DNA of 5,120 nt from an uncultured Beijerinckiaceae bacterium (lineage in GTDB: Bacteria > Pseudomonadota > Alphaproteobacteria > Rhizobiales > Beijerinckiaceae). The DNA lies in contig CALMGA010000419.1 in NCBI GenBank assembly GCA_937863205.1, positions 1 through 5,120 of the forward strand. Reading direction: 5' to 3'. Made by a program: the position numbers and the translations under genes. Position 1 is the stretch's first letter, and each line of letters opens with the position of its first letter. Under the pieces are notes generated by a model, which was not told the DNA's origin, searched no databases, and saw only the letters and a program-made list of their open reading frames with translations. Below are positions 1 through 5,120 of the stretch, piece by piece.

Positions 1-571
1 GGATGTCGCAGTGCACGTGCATCTTTTCGTAGTGGTCGGGGTCGGGCGCATCCGCGGCGCGGCCGAGGCCGGCGGCGCGACGGATCATCGGCTCGTAGAG
101 TTTCTCCCAAAACGCCGCCGGCCACATGAAGGTCTTGTAGTAAAACCCCGCGGCGAAGACGGACGAGAGCAGCGAGTTGACGGCCAGCACGTCATGGCGC
201 AGCGACGGCCAGCGATTCTGGCTCGATGCCGCGAGCCCTTCGAACAGCTCGATCATCGTGGCGCGGGTGTTCGGTTCCCGCCGGGCGCCGGTGCGCAGCT
301 CCACCAGGGCGTTCGGCTCCTCCGAGCCGGCGGTGAGGATGCCGCGCGGGCGATGGTACTTGAACGAGCGGCCGACGAGCCGGACGCCGTTGGCGAGGAG
401 CGCCGAGGCAAGCGTATCGCCGGCAAGTCCGCTGTAGGCTTGGCCGTCGAAGGTGAAGTCGAGCCGCCGCCGACGGTCGACTAGCCCGCCCACCGCCGTC
501 CGCAGCCCGGGCACGGGGGCGGCCGCGATCGCCGGCCCGCCCGATCGCGCTCGCTCCAGGACGATGCTCAT
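1..571 (-). CDS. soxA: Sarcosine oxidase alpha subunit, N-terminal part (truncated by window edge)
   Basis: This is the first 190 codons of the alpha subunit of heterotetrameric sarcosine oxidase; the frame stays open to the left edge. The alpha subunit binds NAD+ and, in its C-terminal part, tetrahydrofolate, and receives the methylene group released from sarcosine in the cytoplasm. Visible here are the N-terminal ferredoxin-like fold stretch (GDTLASALLANG, about residues 51-62), followed by GRSFKYHRPRGI and TAGSEEPNALV, then FYYKTFMWPAAFWEKLYEP, all hallmarks of the family. The fragment stops at HVHCDI, just before the Rossmann GxGxxG motif expected next. The ATG at 571-569 overlaps the soxD stop as ATGA, and GAGGGAGG lies just upstream inside soxD, so the start is firm and translation is probably coupled. 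The alternative is the alpha-like subunit of N-methylglutamate dehydrogenase, which is closely related. Confidence 0.93.
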   Translation of the reverse strand, partial: MSIVLERARSGGPAIAAAPVPGLRTAVGGLVDRRRRLDFTFDGQAYSGLAGDTLASALLANGVRLVGRSFKYHRPRGILTAGSEEPNALVELRTGARREPNTRATMIELFEGLAASSQNRWPSLRHDVLAVNSLLSSVFAAGFYYKTFMWPAAFWEKLYEPMIRRAAGLGRAADAPDPDHYEKMHVHCDI

Positions 572-861
572 GCCTGCGCTCCTCCCTCGGTCCGACGTCG
601 GAGCGCTTCATCGCGCGCGAACGCGACATCGCGGATCGCATGATCCCGCGTGTCGCGCGACGCGACGAGCCAGGATCGGCAGCCGAGCCCGTGGTACCAG
701 AGTTCGCGGAACGCGCCGGCCGGATTGTCGCGGAGATGGACGTAATCGGTCATCGCCTCGGGCGCGGTTTCGAGGCCGCGGGGACGCTCGAGGCTCGCGT
801 CGCCGAGATAGGAGAACTCGCCGACGTCGCGCAGCCCGCAGCACGGGCAATCGATGCGCAT
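568..861 (-). CDS. soxD: Sarcosine oxidase delta subunit
   Basis: This 97-residue protein is the small zinc-binding delta subunit of heterotetrameric sarcosine oxidase, of normal family length. It packs against the other subunits in the cytoplasmic complex and has no catalytic centre of its own. Visible motifs are the N-terminal CPCCGLRD (Cys5, Cys8), GEFSYLGDA, the conserved RDNPAGAFRELW segment, and HGLGC (His57, Cys61). Three Cys and one His match the zinc ligand pattern known from the SoxD structure. The RDT/VRD-like segment SRDTRDHAI near residues 68-76 is also typical. The gene begins 10 bases after the soxB stop; AAGGG of its ribosome binding site overlaps that TAA. Its own TGA overlaps the soxA ATG. 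This arrangement indicates a single transcript and coupled translation of the subunits. Confidence 0.94.
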   Translation of the reverse strand: MRIDCPCCGLRDVGEFSYLGDASLERPRGLETAPEAMTDYVHLRDNPAGAFRELWYHGLGCRSWLVASRDTRDHAIRDVAFARDEALRRRTEGGAQA

Positions 862-871
862 CGCTGATCCC

Positions 872-2122
872 TTACTGCAGGTTGGGTTGGGCGCCCACGC
901 CCTTCTCGTCGATCACCGCGCCGCGACCGAAACGGTCGAGACGGAAAGCGGCGCCGAGCGGGTGCGGCTCGTCCCGGGCGAGGAGATGGGCGAAGCAGAA
1001 GCCGGAGGCGGGCGTCGCCTTGAAGCCGCCGTAGCACCAGCCGGCGTTGAGGTAGAGGCCGTCCACCGGCATCCTGTCGATGATCGGCGAGCCATCCATC
1101 GACATGTCCATCACGCCGCCCCAGTGGCGGAGCAGGCGCAGGCGCCCGAGGCCCGGCCACATCGCCATGCCGCTTTCGATCACGTCCTCGATCGTCGCCA
1201 GGTTGCCGCGTTGCGCGTAGGAATTGTAACCGTCGATGTCGCCGCCGAAGACGAGGCCGCCCTTGTCGGACTGGCTGATGTAGAAATGCCCCGCGCCGAA
1301 GGTCACCACATTGTCGATGAGCGGCTTCAAGCCCTCGCTGACGAAGGCCTGAAGGACGTGGCTCTCGATGGGCAGGCGCGTGTCGGCCATCGCCGCGAGC
1401 TGCGAGCTCGCCCCCGCGACGGCGAGGCCGATCCTGCCTGCGCCGATGAAGCCGCGGCTTGTTTCCACGCCGACCGCGCGGCCATTCTCGCGTCGGATGC
1501 CGGTCACCTCGCAGTTCTGGACGATGTCGACGCCGAGATCGCTGGCGGCCCTGGCGTAGCCCCAGGCCACGGCATCGTGGCGCACGGTCCCCCCGCGACG
1601 CTGCAGGAGACCGCCCTGGATGGGAAAGCGGGCGTTGTCGAAATCGAGGAACGGCACCATCACGCGCACCTGTTCGCGATCGAGCAGCTCCGCGTCGACA
1701 CCGGCGATGCGCATGGCGTTGCCACGTCGGGCATAGCTGTCGCGCTGCGCGTCGGAATGATAAAGGTTCAGCACGCCGCGCTGGCTGACCATGGCGTTGT
1801 AGTTGATCGCCTGTTCGAGCCCTTCCCAGAGCTGCATCGACTTTTCATAGAAGGGCGTGTTGCCGGGCAGCATGTAGTTCGAGCGCACGATGGTGGTGTT
1901 GCGGCCGACGTTGCCCGATCCGATGTGTCTGCGCTCGAGAACGGCGACGTTGCGGATGCCGTGGTTGGCGGCGAGATAGAACGCCGTGGCGAGGCCATGG
2001 CCGCCGCCGCCGACGATCACGACGTCATAGGCGTCCTTCGGATGAGCGTCGCGCCAGTGCGGGCGCCAGTCGCGCTGCCCGCGGAATGCCTGGGCGAGGA
2101 CGGAAAAGACGCTGTAGTGCAA
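872..2122 (-). CDS. soxB: Sarcosine oxidase beta subunit, TTG start
   Basis: This 416-residue flavoprotein is the catalytic beta subunit, which oxidises sarcosine (N-methylglycine) at a flavin; length is normal for the family. The N-terminal dinucleotide-binding motif YDVVIVGGGGHGLA gives G38, G40 and G43 for FAD. His182 in GGTVRHDAVAWGYAR corresponds to the histidine that carries the covalently bound FMN in characterised beta subunits. GRNTTIVRSNY (about 73-83), SQRGVLNL and the C-terminal GWCYGGFKATPASG (about 361-374), followed by IDEKG, are all family signatures. The start is a TTG: it has GAGGG 6 bases upstream, the product then begins HYSVFS, matching the usual YSIFS start of SoxB, and a stop lies just upstream in frame. 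The first of a soxB-soxD-soxA set; glyA is not next to it. The N-methylglutamate dehydrogenase homologue is a less likely alternative. Confidence 0.95.
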   Translation of the reverse strand: MHYSVFSVLAQAFRGQRDWRPHWRDAHPKDAYDVVIVGGGGHGLATAFYLAANHGIRNVAVLERRHIGSGNVGRNTTIVRSNYMLPGNTPFYEKSMQLWEGLEQAINYNAMVSQRGVLNLYHSDAQRDSYARRGNAMRIAGVDAELLDREQVRVMVPFLDFDNARFPIQGGLLQRRGGTVRHDAVAWGYARAASDLGVDIVQNCEVTGIRRENGRAVGVETSRGFIGAGRIGLAVAGASSQLAAMADTRLPIESHVLQAFVSEGLKPLIDNVVTFGAGHFYISQSDKGGLVFGGDIDGYNSYAQRGNLATIEDVIESGMAMWPGLGRLRLLRHWGGVMDMSMDGSPIIDRMPVDGLYLNAGWCYGGFKATPASGFCFAHLLARDEPHPLGAAFRLDRFGRGAVIDEKGVGAQPNLQ

Positions 2123-2128
2123 GGCTAG

Positions 2129-2133
2129 CCCTC
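2129..2133 (-). promoter_or_regulatory. Ribosome binding site deciding the soxB TTG start
   Basis: GAGGG stands 6 bases before the TTG start codon of soxB. An ATG at 2135-2133 is better as a codon but is in another frame, and would give only a 36-residue peptide that ends inside soxB. The in-frame stop TGA at 2134-2132 rules out an upstream start for soxB. Confidence 0.7.
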
Positions 2134-2327
2134 ATGTCTCCCCACGCCTCCAGACTAGCGGCGATCGGATCGCGTTGCCCCACAGAAAACGGCGTTTACC
2201 GAGCAATTCGCGACATCTGTCAGCCGCCGCATCCGCGCCGAGCTTGAGGCCATCGCGACGGCATCGAACTCAAGCCAGCAAGTCTTCGGAAGACCCAGGA
2301 CGCTCCCTTGCGCCATGGCCTTGACGT

Positions 2328-2355
2328 CGACTGGCCGACATCGACCAGCCGACAT
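2328..2355. repeat. Imperfect 14-base tandem repeat
   Basis: CGACTGGCCGACAT (2328-2341) is followed directly by CGACCAGCCGACAT (2342-2355), with two differences. Because the variable triplets TGG and CAG are near complements, the pair also forms a partial dyad (CTGG and CCAG). It could be a binding site for a regulator of the sox operon or chance in GC-rich DNA. Confidence 0.5.
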
Positions 2356-2433
2356 GGTGCGGCAATGGGAGCTGCCGGTGAAGCGGCCGGTTCGCGCCCA
2401 TTGCTGTCCCCTTTTTGCTGAGGCCTTTCGCAT

Positions 2434-3888
2434 TCAGCTCGCGGCGGTGAGGCCGAGGATGACGCCGACGGGGATGACGAAGGTGGAGCCGATGTAGACG
2501 CCGGTGTGGGCGCGGGTCGCGGTCATGGGATTGAAGAAGCTGTTGGGGTTGATGGCATACTGCACCACCGGCTCGAAGGCGGTGCCGGCGGGCAGCTGGA
2601 TGTGGGCGTTGGCTTCGAAGACGAACTTGTCGCGCTTGTAGGGATCATTGGTGCCGGGGCCGCCGGACACGGCGTTTGCGAAGGTGAGGAACTGGGTGTA
2701 GCTCGGGTTCAGGCGCTCCCAGTTGAACTTCACGCCGAAGCGGTCGGCGGGGCGCCCGACGAAGGGCGACAGCAGCGTGGCGCCGACCCAGATGTCGGAC
2801 TGGATCGGGGTGGTCGAGTCGATCGCCGTACCGACGCTGGTGTAGAGCTTCAGCGCGGTGGGGGTCAGGTTGGTCGGGTCCGAGCCGCCGTCCTTGCGCC
2901 ACACCACCTTGTCGGCCTGCAGAACCGCGCCCGAGGTGCCGTGCTCGATGCGGGTGACGCCCTGGGTGGCGCTGGCGGCGTTGAGGTCGCTGTGGTCCTG
3001 GGTGGTGAAGAAGCCGGTCAGCGAGATGGAGCGGGGATAGGGGTCGTTGCTGAAGGTCGTCTTGTTGCCGATCTCGGCCATGCCGAGCACGCCGTCGTAG
3101 CGTTCCTGGTCGAAATCGTAGCCGATGCGCAGGTTGGCGTTGGGCTGCTCGGCGAAGACGCCGGCCTGGGCGTAGATCGTGGGGGTGATCTGGTAGCTCA
3201 GGTTGGCGCCGGGCACCGCGAACTTATAGGAGGTGTAGCCGGCGTTGAGGTACAAGATGTCCTGGAAGCAGCTGTTGATCGAGTCGCAGTTGAACAGCGC
3301 GTAGTAGTACGCGGGATGGGTGATGCCGACCTCGACGTCGAGGCGGTCGCCGAGCGCCTTGTCCTCGATCGTGGCGCGCGACAGGCGGGCGACGCGCGGG
3401 GTGAAGGGCGGCTGGTAGCCGACCTGGCTGTCGCCGATCTGGGAAGCGATGTGGAGGTGCTCGGGCGCCGGGAAGAACACGTTCTCGTAGTGCAGCGACA
3501 GGCCGCTGAGGCCGACGAGCTTGCCGAGGTCGGCGTCGACGCCCTCGATCAGGTAGAGCGAGTTGGCGGCGCGCCCGCGCTGCAGGCCGAGGCTCGGGTT
3601 CACCTCGGAGAAGTTCAGGGCGATGACGTGAAAGGTGATGCCCTTGTCGGCGAGCGGCGCGGCGAAGGTCGCCAGCGGCCCGTTGAAGCCGGGTGCCGCG
3701 GCGGGCTTGGGCGCATTGCCCGAGACGATCTTCGGGTTGATGGTGTTGGAGCCCGCGTTCACCGGCGCATCCGTGCCAAGATCCTGGGCCAGCGTCATGC
3801 CGCTGGGTAGGCTGAGGACGATGGCGAGCAGAGCCCTGGTCAAGCGACCCCCGCGCTGCACACGACCGCGTTCGTTTGCTGCCTGCAT
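2434..3888 (-). CDS. OprB-like outer-membrane porin
   Basis: The 484-residue product looks like a carbohydrate-selective porin of the OprB type, a beta-barrel that lets small solutes, classically sugars, cross the outer membrane. An N-terminal signal peptide is visible: a basic region, then LTRALLAIVLSLPSGMTLA (about residues 16-34), with likely cleavage before QDLG. Alternating strand-like segments follow. Family-like features include the ADLGKLVGLSGLSLHYENVFF stretch, a Cys pair (C201, C207) in a probable extracellular loop, and near the C-terminus EANAHIQLPAG with VVQYAINP. The start at 3888 is chosen because AGGA lies 8 bases upstream and it gives a classic signal peptide; starting at 3945 would add 19 residues before it. 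The C-terminus (LGLTAAS) lacks the terminal aromatic residue usual in barrel proteins. The gene stands alone, divergent from a LuxR-type regulator. The barrel porin call is firm; the OprB family and the substrate are inferred. Confidence 0.72.
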   Translation of the reverse strand: MQAANERGRVQRGGRLTRALLAIVLSLPSGMTLAQDLGTDAPVNAGSNTINPKIVSGNAPKPAAAPGFNGPLATFAAPLADKGITFHVIALNFSEVNPSLGLQRGRAANSLYLIEGVDADLGKLVGLSGLSLHYENVFFPAPEHLHIASQIGDSQVGYQPPFTPRVARLSRATIEDKALGDRLDVEVGITHPAYYYALFNCDSINSCFQDILYLNAGYTSYKFAVPGANLSYQITPTIYAQAGVFAEQPNANLRIGYDFDQERYDGVLGMAEIGNKTTFSNDPYPRSISLTGFFTTQDHSDLNAASATQGVTRIEHGTSGAVLQADKVVWRKDGGSDPTNLTPTALKLYTSVGTAIDSTTPIQSDIWVGATLLSPFVGRPADRFGVKFNWERLNPSYTQFLTFANAVSGGPGTNDPYKRDKFVFEANAHIQLPAGTAFEPVVQYAINPNSFFNPMTATRAHTGVYIGSTFVIPVGVILGLTAAS

Positions 3889-3896
3889 GACCGAAT

Positions 3897-3900
3897 TCCT
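3897..3900 (-). promoter_or_regulatory. Ribosome binding site of the porin
   Basis: AGGA (minus strand) is placed 8 bases before the ATG at 3888-3886. It decides between this start and the upstream in-frame ATG at 3945, which has no comparable site and would put 19 hydrophilic residues ahead of the signal peptide. Confidence 0.65.
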
Positions 3901-3980
3901 ATGCCTATCGCTCGTCGGCTCTGCGACCATACATCCCTCGAACATCCGAGCATCTCGATGTCATAATCAAAATGACTACA

Positions 3981-4034
3981 AGGCAAGCGAAATTACCTGG
4001 TCTTCTGTGATTTTCAGGCAAATTCCTCGCCTGG
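3981..4034. repeat. Two AGGCAA...CCTGG elements, possible operators
   Basis: AGGCAA-N9-CCTGG at 3981-4000 and AGGCAA-N8-CCTGG at 4016-4034 share both ends and begin 35 bases apart. The second contains a dyad, CAGGC-N9-GCCTG (4015-4033); the first keeps only AGG...CCT. Size (19-20 bases) and symmetry fit a dimeric helix-turn-helix site, and the adjacent gene encodes such a regulator. The second element falls between the candidate -35 and -10 of the regulator gene, and the first covers the candidate -35 of the porin gene. Binding is inferred only. Confidence 0.4.
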
Positions 4035-4127
4035 AGATAAAATCATCACATTTGATCGAACCAGCGCGCGCTTTCGCTCGATGGCCATGAGCGATATCAA
4101 TTCTCCATTCGACAGCCGCGTGGATGC

Positions 4128-4811
4128 ATGTCCCTGCCGACTCTGGTTGAACCCTCCTCACGTCCGCTCAAGCTCATGATCGCGGACCCGGCTTGGCTGG
4201 TCCGCGACGGCTTTGCCCGGCTTCTTGCCGAGATCAGTCCCGCGGCTTCGATCTGCAACGCGCCGAGCGGGGGCATCCTGCACAGGATGCTGTGCGACAA
4301 TCGCGACATCGCGGCGATCTTCGTCGGCAAGGACATGATCGTCGACGAGGAGGAAAGCCTTCTCGTGCATATCCGCAAGCTCGTGCCGGAGGCGGTCATC
4401 GCCGTCATCGGCGATGGTTTCGATCGCGACAGCGTGCGCAAGGCCGAGCGCTACGGCGCGCTCGCGGTGATCGGCACGGCGCAACCGCGGGAGGACGTCT
4501 CCGCGGCCCTGCGGAAGGTCCTTGCCGAAAGAAAAATTCTTCCCCCGCCGCCGGATGACGGCGCGCCGCCGCTTCCATCGCCAAGGCGCAACCCGGCCTT
4601 TGCCGTCCTGACCGAGCGCGAGCGCGATATCTTCGCCCGCTTGGGGGAAGGCCTGTCGGTGCCGCTCATCGCCGAGCGGCTGAAACTGAGCCCTCACACC
4701 ATCCGGGTTCACATCACGCGCCTCATGAAGAAACTGGACATCCACGATCGAGCGGCCCTGATGCATCGTGCTGTGTCGAGCAGCCTTGATTTCCAATGGA
4801 ATGCCCGTTGA
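4128..4811 (+). CDS. LuxR/NarL-family regulator with degenerate receiver domain
   Basis: The 227-residue product is a DNA-binding transcription regulator built like a NarL/FixJ response regulator. Residues about 14-139 form a receiver-like domain beginning LKLMIADPAWLVRDGFARLL, with the alternating hydrophobic strands IAAIFVG and VIAVIGDG. A proline-rich linker (about 138-153) leads to a canonical LuxR helix-turn-helix at about 161-215: LTERERDIFARLGEG, then IAERLKLSPHTIRVHITRLM and KKL. In the receiver the position of the phosphorylated Asp after strand 3 reads FVG, and the usual Lys after strand 5 is replaced in AVIGTA; only one acidic residue (D20) of the first-strand pair is seen. It therefore probably works without phosphorylation or by another signal. 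The ATG at 4128 has only a weak GTGGA ahead of it, but no better in-frame start exists nearby. No histidine kinase gene is adjacent. Divergent from the porin, a likely target. Confidence 0.87.
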   Translation: MSLPTLVEPSSRPLKLMIADPAWLVRDGFARLLAEISPAASICNAPSGGILHRMLCDNRDIAAIFVGKDMIVDEEESLLVHIRKLVPEAVIAVIGDGFDRDSVRKAERYGALAVIGTAQPREDVSAALRKVLAERKILPPPPDDGAPPLPSPRRNPAFAVLTERERDIFARLGEGLSVPLIAERLKLSPHTIRVHITRLMKKLDIHDRAALMHRAVSSSLDFQWNAR

Positions 4812-5015
4812 ATCTCCGGCCTTTGCACCAGCTCGCGTATCCGCCGCCGGCCTTCGCGGGACGCTCGCGCAGCACGCGGCTTGCCGTCGGCGCACCGCTT
4901 GCCGTCGGCGCGGCGCGAACGACGCCGAGGACGCTTCGGCCATCAACCTTGGATAAGACGCGATCGATGGCCGGATCGGCTTTACGCGTCTGCGACACGT
5001 GCTCAGGATGGACGC
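4812..5015. other. Spacer between regulator gene and next gene
   Basis: About 200 bases without a supportable gene. No hairpin with a T-run follows the regulator stop, so its transcription may end elsewhere or by Rho. Overlapping open frames on both strands give low-complexity alanine- and arginine-rich peptides and look like shadows of GC-rich DNA. A promoter for the gene at 5016 is expected here, but only weak AT-richer bases (around 4948-4956) were seen. Confidence 0.5.
4879..4914. repeat. 18-base tandem direct repeat
   Basis: Two adjacent 18-base units (4879-4896 and 4897-4914) share a perfect 15-base core GCTTGCCGTCGGCGC and match at 16 of 18 positions. They lie in the spacer after the LuxR-type gene. 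A repeat unit of 18 is a multiple of three, but no supported gene crosses it. It could be replication slippage or a protein-binding site. Confidence 0.75.
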
Positions 5016-5120
5016 ATGGCACGACGGTCACAACCTGCGGTCACCAACACCCATGCGGTCTCCGAGGTCGATGTCGATCTCGCGACCGTGTCGAGCGCTC
5101 CCAGCGAAAAACCCCGGACG
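5016..5120 (+). CDS. Start of an unrecognised gene, truncated by window edge
   Basis: An ATG at 5016 opens a frame of 35 codons that reaches the right edge without a stop. AGGA at 5005-5008, 7 bases upstream, is a well-placed ribosome binding site, and after the first few codons the third positions are mostly G or C, as in the other genes. The peptide begins MARRSQPAVTNTHAVSEVD and is hydrophilic, with no signal peptide or membrane segment in this part and no recognised domain. A competing ATG at 5008 in another frame lacks a ribosome binding site at the right distance and reads as a basic, proline-rich peptide. Function cannot be named from this fragment. Confidence 0.5.
   Translation, partial: MARRSQPAVTNTHAVSEVDVDLATVSSAPSEKPRT

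Larger units (their letters stand above)
2123..2433. other. Gap between porin and sox operon, no assignable gene
   Basis: These roughly 310 bases must include the leader and promoter of the sox operon on the minus strand, but no convincing -35/-10 pair or terminator hairpin with a T-run could be seen. One frame is open on each strand through much of the gap: a minus-strand ATG frame that begins directly after the porin stop (2433-2155) and a plus-strand frame from 2159 onward. Both give arginine-, serine- and cysteine-rich peptides without recognisable domains, so neither is called as a gene. Small repeats lie inside: a perfect palindrome GTCTTC-G-GAAGAC at 2282-2294, and two adjacent 14-base units with 12 matches at 2328-2355. 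Confidence 0.6.
3889..4127. promoter_or_regulatory. Divergent promoter region of porin and LuxR-type regulator
   Basis: This is the only clearly AT-rich stretch of the window; I count 62 A+T in the 100 bases 3961-4060. Weak promoter-like pairs are present for both directions. On the minus strand TTCGCT (3991-3986) and GATTAT (3968-3963) are 17 bases apart. On the plus strand TTCAGG (4013-4018) and GATAAA (4036-4041) are also 17 bases apart. Each matches the sigma-70 consensus only partly, so start sites are guesses, and another sigma factor is possible. Two related repeats overlap these candidate elements and may be operators. Confidence 0.5.

Noticed and set aside
11..484. Plus-strand open frame of 157 residues near the left edge
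   Set aside because: It is antisense to the soxA fragment, whose family motifs are unmistakable.
854..2128. Plus-strand open frame of 424 residues opposite soxB
   Set aside because: It is antisense to a firmly identified gene. The peptide is rich in Ala, Val, His and Asp, which is what the complement of a GC-rich gene gives, and it shows no domain.
2411..2430. Possible terminator after the porin gene around CTTTTTG and AGGCCT
   Set aside because: On the minus strand there is an A-run rather than a T-run, and no stem of useful length; no terminator is supported.
2155..2433. Minus-strand 92-residue frame as a gene
   Set aside because: Despite a start next to the porin stop, the composition (many Arg, Ser, Cys, Met) and lack of any domain or suitable ribosome binding site make it unconvincing; mentioned only as a possible remnant.
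2506..3810. Plus-strand open frame of 434 residues opposite the porin gene
   Set aside because: The product is a monotonous Gly/Val/Ala/Glu-rich string, typical of the antisense of a GC-rich gene. The minus strand encodes a signal peptide and porin motifs.
4063..4072. Perfect palindrome AGCGCGCGCT in the divergent region
   Set aside because: A 10-base alternating GC palindrome is expected by chance in DNA of this composition and has no second copy nearby.
4158..4946. Minus-strand open frame of 262 residues opposite the regulator gene
   Set aside because: It overlaps a clear LuxR-type helix-turn-helix gene on the other strand, and its own sequence is Arg/Ala-rich without recognisable motifs.

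Overview
The window is GC-rich double-stranded chromosomal DNA. Its gene content (a heterotetrameric sarcosine oxidase operon, an OprB-like outer-membrane porin and a NarL/LuxR-type regulator) and its codon use point to an alphaproteobacterium, probably of the Hyphomicrobiales (Rhizobiales). That assignment is inference from gene type and base composition; there is no rRNA or other taxonomic marker here.

Left part (1-2122, minus strand): a tightly packed sarcosine oxidase operon, soxB-soxD-soxA. soxB (beta) starts with TTG. soxD (delta) follows after 10 bases, with a ribosome binding site that overlaps the soxB stop codon. soxA (alpha) starts in an ATGA overlap with the soxD stop and runs off the left edge after 190 codons. 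soxG (gamma), which normally follows soxA, would lie outside. The glyA gene often found before soxB is not there. The complex oxidatively demethylates sarcosine to glycine and passes the methyl carbon to tetrahydrofolate. The related N-methylglutamate dehydrogenase cannot be fully excluded from sequence alone.

Middle part: 2123-2433 is a non-coding or degenerate gap of about 310 bases that should hold the sox promoter, though no clear one is visible. Next, 2434-3888 (minus strand) encodes a secreted, OprB-like beta-barrel porin with a signal peptide. Its start is best placed at 3888, because an AGGA site lies 8 bases upstream.

Right part: 3889-4127 is a clearly AT-rich divergent promoter region (62% A+T over 3961-4060) with two related half-symmetric repeats. 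It separates the porin from a plus-strand gene (4128-4811) for a LuxR/NarL-type regulator. That regulator's receiver-like domain seems to lack the phosphoacceptor aspartate and the conserved lysine. The divergent layout suggests that it may control the porin and itself. After a spacer of about 200 bases with an 18-base tandem repeat, a further plus-strand gene appears to begin at 5016 and leaves the window; it is not recognised.

No mobile element, CRISPR array, RNA gene or clearly new system was found. The most worthwhile leads are the degenerate receiver with its divergent porin, the paired repeats between them, and the TTG start of soxB.
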